A stretch of DNA of 18,125 nt, taken from contig CAYTZA010000009.1 of assembly GCA_964442365.1 (NCBI GenBank), positions 1-18,125 on the forward strand, given 5' to 3'. The notes beneath the pieces are model-generated. The model was given only the letters and a program-made list of their open reading frames with translations, did not search any database and was not told where the DNA came from. Of the stretch, positions 14,420 through 18,125 are shown in pieces. Position numbers and translations under genes: made by a program. This DNA comes from CAYTZA01 sp964442365 (lineage in GTDB: Bacteria; Patescibacteriota; Minisyncoccia; Phycocordibacterales; DAORIS01). How positions within the stretch are numbered: position 1 is the first letter of the stretch; the number at the start of each line of letters is the position of its first letter.

Positions 14420-14446
14420 CCCCGCATACAGCGGGGTTTTTCTTTT
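14420..14446 (+). terminator. Terminator after the 131-residue protein gene
   Basis: CCCCGC (14420-14425) and GCGGGG (14431-14436) form a perfect 6-bp GC stem with loop ATACA, followed by TTTTTCTTTT. Confidence 0.9.
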
Positions 14447-14456
14447 CCTGCTATAT

Positions 14457-14491
14457 TTGACATATAGATACCAAAGTATATACTTTGGTAT
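14457..14491 (+). promoter_or_regulatory. Promoter and palindromic operator of the antitoxin gene
   Basis: TTGACA (14457-14462), a 16-base spacer and TATACT (14479-14484) form a near-consensus promoter. A perfect 24-bp palindrome (half-site ATACCAAAGTAT, 14468-14479, and its mirror to 14491) covers the -10 and ends at the base before the ATG. The predicted start of transcription is at or next to the A of the ATG, giving a leaderless mRNA. A ribbon-helix-helix antitoxin bound to the palindrome would block RNA polymerase. Confidence 0.8.
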
Positions 14492-14776
14492 ATGAATATA
14501 AAGACTACAGAAAAAACATTACTAACTATAAAAACTGATAAAAATCTCAAAAAGGCTGCCCAAAAAACTGCAGAAGAACTAGGTATTCCACTTGGGACAT
14601 TTGTTAATATGACATTAAGACAATTTGTTCGAGATAAAAAAATAGACTTTTCGATCAGTAAACCAAATAGTAAAACCTCAAGAATTCTTTTTCAAAGTGA
14701 AAAAGAATTCGCCAAAGGCGCGTTTGAAGGTCCATATACAACAAAACAATTAGCAAAAAAATGGCGTCTTGATTAG
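14492..14776 (+). CDS. RelB/DinJ-like antitoxin without adjacent toxin
   Basis: 94 residues. The N-terminal ribbon-helix-helix region TLLTIKTDKNLKKAAQKTAE, then ELGIPLGTFVNMTLRQFVRDK, matches RelB/DinJ antitoxins (I-K-x-D-x-x-x-K-x-x-A-x-x-x-x-x-x-LG-x-x-x-S/T). The C-terminal part (about 50-94), ending FEGPYTTKQLAKKWRLD, would bind the toxin. No toxin gene follows: rsmE on the opposite strand begins 44 bases on. It may be a remnant of a pair, act on a toxin elsewhere, or serve as a stand-alone repressor. Strict promoter control by its own operator is likely. The only start that fits is the ATG abutting the palindrome. Confidence 0.85.
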   Translation: MNIKTTEKTLLTIKTDKNLKKAAQKTAEELGIPLGTFVNMTLRQFVRDKKIDFSISKPNSKTSRILFQSEKEFAKGAFEGPYTTKQLAKKWRLD

Positions 14777-14820
14777 TACGTATTGGTTCACATTCAGAAT
14801 TATACGAATAACGATTGCTC

Positions 14821-15528
14821 TTAAACAAACTTTGCTAAAGCCACGACAACAGCAGTTTCGGCACGAAGTACAGAAAGACCGAGAGTATCAAAAGTAAAAC
14901 CAGAAGCCTTAAAAAGTGCCAGTTCTTGATCTGACCAACCACCTTCTGGACCTATAAAAATAATAATTGGCTGGTTTTTTTCAGAAATTGATACAGAAGC
15001 GGTTTGTGAAACAAGATTTTCTGTATGAGTATCAAAAACAATCTTTTGTTGTTCTTTAGTAGATTCCAAGACTGTTTGTATATCTGATACAGGATGAACA
15101 ATAGGAATTACTGACCAACCAGACTGCTCGGAGGCCTCTATAGCAATCTTCTCCGCCCTTTCTAGATTAAGATCTTTTTTCTCACTTCTTTCACTAACTA
15201 TAGGATATATATGTAAAACTCCTAATTCTGTGGCTTTTTGTATAATCCAATCATTGTTATCTTTCTTCACTAAAGAAAAACAAAGAGAGATCTCACGTTT
15301 TGGAATAAGGCCTTTTTTAGAGCTTTCTATACAAAATACCAACTCAGAACGAGCAATCATCTCAATACTAGCAACATATTCTAGACCCGAACCATCAAAA
15401 AGTACTACCCTATCACCTATTTCATATCGAAAAACCCGCTTTAATTGATGAATAAAAGCCTCGTCTTTTATCGTAAGGCGTTCAGAATTTCCTATATTTT
15501 CCTTTATAAAAAAGCGATGTATACGCAT
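14821..15528 (-). CDS. rsmE: 16S rRNA m3U1498 methyltransferase RsmE
   Basis: Methylates N3 of uridine 1498 in 16S rRNA of the assembled 30S subunit, using S-adenosylmethionine. 235 residues, typical length. An N-terminal PUA-like part (MRIHRFFI, then HQLKRVFRYEIGDRVVLFDG) precedes a SPOUT knot domain with KATELGVLHIYPIVSERS, ASEQSGWSVIPIV, FIGPEGGWSDQELALF (191-206) and LGLSVLRAETAVVVAL (217-232), the cofactor-binding knot. It runs opposite to its neighbours and shares its promoter region with clpP. No Shine-Dalgarno sequence. Confidence 0.95.
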   Translation of the reverse strand: MRIHRFFIKENIGNSERLTIKDEAFIHQLKRVFRYEIGDRVVLFDGSGLEYVASIEMIARSELVFCIESSKKGLIPKREISLCFSLVKKDNNDWIIQKATELGVLHIYPIVSERSEKKDLNLERAEKIAIEASEQSGWSVIPIVHPVSDIQTVLESTKEQQKIVFDTHTENLVSQTASVSISEKNQPIIIFIGPEGGWSDQELALFKASGFTFDTLGLSVLRAETAVVVALAKFV

Positions 15529-15531
15529 AAT

Positions 15532-15579
15532 TTGCCAGTAATTGACTTTTAGTATATCATAATGCCTAATTAACTTTAA
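15532..15579. promoter_or_regulatory. Overlapping divergent promoters of rsmE and clpP
   Basis: For clpP (+): TTGCCA (15532-15537), 17 bases, TATCAT (15555-15560), each 5 of 6 to consensus. For rsmE (-): TTAAAG (plus-strand 15574-15579), 17 bases, TATACT (plus-strand 15551-15556). The two -10 elements overlap by two bases, so polymerases should exclude one another. Leaders would be about 20-26 bases. Confidence 0.6.
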
Positions 15580-15593
15580 ATTTCAAAATATTC

Positions 15594-16172
15594 ATGTTAA
15601 TACCAACCGTAATCGAAAAATCACAGTTCGGAGAGCGAGCGTATGATATTTACTCTCGTTTACTTCGCGATCGTGTGATATTCCTTGGAGGACCGATAGA
15701 TGACCATACAGCTAATATCATTATAGCTCAATTACTTTTCTTGGAATCAGAAGATTCTAAGAAAGACATAAGTTTGTACATAAATTCACCAGGTGGATCT
15801 GTAACCTCCGCTTTGGCTATATTAGACACCATGAACCATGTTAAGCCCGATGTATCAACTGTTTGTGTTGGTATAGCGGCTTCAGCAGGAGCATTGCTTC
15901 TCTCAGCCGGCAAGAAAGGTAAACGTTTTGCCCTACCAAACGCAGAAGTTATGATTCATCAACCTTCCGGCGGAACAGAAGGTCAAGCAACCGATATTGA
16001 AATAAGTGCACGACATATACTAAAAACACGAGAAAGGCTCAATAAAATTATGGCCGAAAATACTGGCAAACCACTTGCGCAGATAGAGAAAGATGTTGAG
16101 CGTGATTTCTATATGTCTGCCGAAGAATCAAAAAAATACGGTATTATCGACAAGATTCTTACTAAGAACTAA
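15594..16172 (+). CDS. clpP: ATP-dependent Clp protease proteolytic subunit
   Basis: Serine peptidase that forms the tetradecameric barrel fed by ClpX, ClpA or ClpC. 192 residues. The catalytic triad is visible as Ser97 (GIAASAGA), His122 (MIHQPSGG) and Asp171 (ERDFYMSAEE). The N-terminal LIPTVIEKSQFGERAYDIYS and oligomer-contact YINSPGGSVTSALAI segments are canonical. No clpX follows; instead rny starts 8 bases after the stop, suggesting one transcript for protein and RNA turnover enzymes. No Shine-Dalgarno sequence in the AT-rich leader. Confidence 0.98.
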   Translation: MLIPTVIEKSQFGERAYDIYSRLLRDRVIFLGGPIDDHTANIIIAQLLFLESEDSKKDISLYINSPGGSVTSALAILDTMNHVKPDVSTVCVGIAASAGALLLSAGKKGKRFALPNAEVMIHQPSGGTEGQATDIEISARHILKTRERLNKIMAENTGKPLAQIEKDVERDFYMSAEESKKYGIIDKILTKN

Positions 16173-16180
16173 TTACCTCT

Positions 16181-17707
16181 ATGACACTCACTACAATACT
16201 CTATCTCGCTTTAGCGGGACTCTGTGCTGGTGCACTTGGTTATTACTTACGTATACTAATTGCCCTTGGTAAAAAAGGCTCAGCAGAAATCAAAGTTAAA
16301 GAAATTCTTCTTGGAGCAAAAGAAGAAGCTGAAAGACTTGTTGAAGAAGCACGTATTCAAGCTACACAACTCACCAAAGAAGCTCGAGAAGAAATCAAAG
16401 AAAGAGAAGAGAAAATCAAAAAAACAGAAGAACGTCATATCAAAAAAGAAGAGCTTCTTGATAACAGACAAAACGATATCGATCTTGAAGTTGCTCAAAT
16501 CAAAGACAAGATTAGTGAAATCAAAGTTGTTAAAGAACGTGCCGACGAATTACTTTCCAAAAGAACCAAAGAACTAGAAACCATATCCCGTCTTTCAGAA
16601 GAAGAAGCAAAACAAAAACTCTTTCAAGAAATAGAAAACAGAGAGCAGGAAGATCTCCTTGTGCGCATGCAGAAACTTGAACGATCAAACGGAGACAAAC
16701 TAGAAGAAAGAGCAAAAAAGATTCTTGTTGATACCATGCAACGTCTAGGCACATCAGTGTATTCAGACGCTATGTCCACAAACGTGACCCTTCCCTCCGA
16801 AGAACTCAAAGGAAAAATTATTGGTAAAGAAGGACGCAATATTAAAGCCTTTGAACGCGTAACTGGTGTAGAGGTTATAGTAGACGATACTCCAAACGCT
16901 ATTACCATATCCTCTTTTAATCCAGTACGAAGACAGATAGCAAAGACAACCCTTGAAATGCTCCTTGCAGACGGCAGAATACAACCAGCAAAAATAGAAG
17001 AAACATACGAAAAAGCAAAATTAGAAATTAATCGAATTATTAAAGAAAAAGGTGAAGCTGCAGTCTATGAGTGTGGTGTTTTCAATCTTGATCCACGAAT
17101 AGTACTCATACTCGGACGATTACATTTTCGTACAAGTTATGGCCAAAATGTCCTTCAACACTCAATAGAAGTTTCTCATCTCTGTGGCATGATAGCTGAA
17201 GAAGTTGGTGCTAATCCCATGACAGCAAAACTTGGCGGTCTTGTACACGATATAGGAAAAGCTCTTGATCATGAAGTACAAGGCACTCACGTAGAAATCG
17301 GTCGTCGAGTATTACAGAAATTTGGAGCCTCTGAAGACGTTATTAAGGCTATGCAAGCGCATCATGGTGAATACCCATATGAAACACTCGAATCAGTGAT
17401 TGTACAAGTGGCAGACGCTATATCAGGCAGTAGACCGGGTGCTAGACGAGATTCTATAGAACAATATATTAAACGTCTTGAAGATCTTGAAGCAATATCT
17501 AACTCTTTCGCTGGGGTAGAAAAGTCATACGCCCTCTCAGCAGGACGTGAAATACGTGTATTTGTAACACCAGCACAATGCACTGACATAGAAGCACGTG
17601 ATATGGCACGAAACATAGCGGTGCGAATCGAAAGAGAATTAAAATACCCAGGAGAAATAAAGGTTACTGTCATACGAGAAGCGAGAATTGTTGATTTTGC
17701 TAGATAA
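16181..17707 (+). CDS. rny: Ribonuclease Y
   Basis: Membrane-anchored endoribonuclease that starts mRNA decay. 508 residues in the standard order: membrane helix (about 4-28), a long Lys/Glu-rich coiled coil (about 40-180), a KH domain with GKIIGKEGRNIKAFE (211-225), and an HD domain with the metal pair His356-Asp357 in GLVHDIGKALDHEV, plus QHSIEVSHL upstream and AHHGE downstream. All expected catalytic elements are present and the length matches B. subtilis RNase Y (520). It follows clpP closely. The ATG has no Shine-Dalgarno sequence, so translation may be coupled to clpP. Confidence 0.97.
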   Translation: MTLTTILYLALAGLCAGALGYYLRILIALGKKGSAEIKVKEILLGAKEEAERLVEEARIQATQLTKEAREEIKEREEKIKKTEERHIKKEELLDNRQNDIDLEVAQIKDKISEIKVVKERADELLSKRTKELETISRLSEEEAKQKLFQEIENREQEDLLVRMQKLERSNGDKLEERAKKILVDTMQRLGTSVYSDAMSTNVTLPSEELKGKIIGKEGRNIKAFERVTGVEVIVDDTPNAITISSFNPVRRQIAKTTLEMLLADGRIQPAKIEETYEKAKLEINRIIKEKGEAAVYECGVFNLDPRIVLILGRLHFRTSYGQNVLQHSIEVSHLCGMIAEEVGANPMTAKLGGLVHDIGKALDHEVQGTHVEIGRRVLQKFGASEDVIKAMQAHHGEYPYETLESVIVQVADAISGSRPGARRDSIEQYIKRLEDLEAISNSFAGVEKSYALSAGREIRVFVTPAQCTDIEARDMARNIAVRIERELKYPGEIKVTVIREARIVDFAR

Positions 17708-17729
17708 ACAATACAACACACGCAGAGGA

Positions 17730-17786
17730 TTGCGCAAAAAATGGCTTATTATATAATAGAGAGGTAGTAAGATTATTACGTAATAA
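17730..17786 (+). promoter_or_regulatory. HU gene promoter with two palindromes
   Basis: TTGCGC (17730-17735), 16 bases, and consensus -10 TATAAT (17752-17757). A 12-bp palindrome (TATTATATAATA, 17747-17758) spans the -10, and a 14-bp palindrome (TTATTACGTAATAA, 17773-17786) lies in the predicted leader of about 32 bases. Either could be a repressor site or an autoregulatory site; AT-rich sequence makes the first partly fortuitous. Confidence 0.55.
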
Positions 17787-17795
17787 GCAATATTT

Positions 17796-18068
17796 ATGAA
17801 TAAAGCAGATATCGCTGAAGCAGTACACGCACAGCTTCAGGGAACAAAGGTTCAGGCAGAGCAAGTAGTAGAGACAGTTATTGATTCAATTATTGGTTCT
17901 CTTAAAAAGGGTACTGAAGTTTCAATCGCAGGTCTTGGTATTTTCTCAGTAAAGAAGCGCGCAGCTCGTACAGCTCGCAATCCTCGTACTGGTGAATCTA
18001 TCCAGGTTGCAGCTATGAACGTTCCAAAGTTTCGTGCAGCAAAGGCTCTCAAGGACGCTGTTAAATAA
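17796..18068 (+). CDS. HU-family DNA-binding protein
   Basis: Small histone-like dimer that bends and compacts DNA. 90 residues, the standard length. The N-terminal helices MNKADIAEAVHAQ and VVETVIDSIIGSLKKG precede VSIAGLGIFSVKKRAART and the DNA-binding arm ARNPRTGESIQV (60-71), which contains the Pro that inserts between bases in HU/IHF. The C-terminus, PKFRAAKALKDAVK, is canonical. Frequent GCA, CGT and CGC codons are consistent with high expression. It has its own promoter and terminator. HU and IHF subunits cannot be separated with certainty, but the lack of IHF-specific motifs favours HU. Confidence 0.95.
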   Translation: MNKADIAEAVHAQLQGTKVQAEQVVETVIDSIIGSLKKGTEVSIAGLGIFSVKKRAARTARNPRTGESIQVAAMNVPKFRAAKALKDAVK

Positions 18069-18090
18069 TCTTTAACATCCTTCTATAAAA

Positions 18091-18125
18091 AACCACCTCG
18101 AATAAAATCGAAGTGGTTTTTTATT
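18091..18125 (+). terminator. Terminator after the HU gene
   Basis: AACCACCTCGA (18091-18101) pairs with TCGAAGTGGTT (18108-18118), 11 positions with one C-A mismatch and a 6-base loop, followed by TTTTATT. Confidence 0.85.

Noticed and set aside
1..18125. CRISPR array, tRNA, rRNA, insertion sequence or integrase
   Set aside because: No spaced direct repeats, cloverleaf-like segments, rRNA motifs, transposase motifs or flanking inverted repeats were seen on either strand.

Overview
The window looks like a piece of a metagenome-assembled scaffold from a Candidate Phyla Radiation bacterium (Patescibacteria, most likely a parcubacterial lineage). This rests on AT-rich coding sequence, compact core genes, a trigger factor without its PPIase domain, a ComEC split into two genes, an RNase HI with a C-terminal extension, and small secreted or membrane proteins rich in Ser, Thr and Ala. 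Two runs of exactly 100 N (3362-3461 and 12099-12198) are scaffold gaps, so order and continuity across them are not proven, and open frames that run through them are artefacts.

Layout. 1-540: 3' end of a lysozyme-like gene (+). 638-5362 (-): a broken str operon, rpsL-rpsG and then fusA, with a PEP-CTERM-type gene fragment, a gap and a ParD/RelE-like toxin-antitoxin pair between rpsG and fusA. 5413-6306: an M50 membrane protease (-), divergent from rpmB (+). 6299-9250: the metallo-beta-lactamase part (-) and the channel part (-) of ComEC as separate genes, with a superoxide dismutase (+) between them. 9296-9997: RNase HI (-). 10104-10277: a 57-residue membrane peptide (+). 10389-12762: nusA, ppa (cut by a gap), the end of a secreted protein and a small membrane protein (+). 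12874-14776: tig, an unknown 131-residue protein and an orphan RelB/DinJ-like antitoxin (+). 14821-15528: rsmE (-). 15594-18068: clpP, rny and an HU-family gene (+).

Two patterns stand out. First, nearly all core genes have no Shine-Dalgarno sequence, and several have a -10 element so close to the start codon that the mRNA would be leaderless or nearly so. Three genes (the PEP-CTERM gene, the 57-aa peptide and the 131-aa protein) instead have a perfect AAGGAGG at normal spacing; their base composition is less AT-rich than the neighbours and they have no recognised core function. Second, two classically adjacent pairs, rpsG/fusA and tig/clpP, are both interrupted by segments holding one Shine-Dalgarno-led orphan plus toxin-antitoxin-type genes. 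The PEP-CTERM segment differs so much in composition and lies so close to a gap that a chimeric join must be considered alongside horizontal transfer.

The core genes cover translation and its quality control (EF-G, uS7, uS12, bL28, RsmE, trigger factor, ClpP), RNA handling (NusA, RNase Y, RNase HI), DNA uptake (ComEC parts), oxidative defence (SOD), pyrophosphate removal (Ppa) and nucleoid structure (HU). I see no tRNA, rRNA, CRISPR array, transposase or phage structural gene. No clearly new multi-gene system is evident. The best leads are the leaderless versus Shine-Dalgarno split, the autoregulated orphan antitoxin promoter, and the composition of the PEP-CTERM segment.
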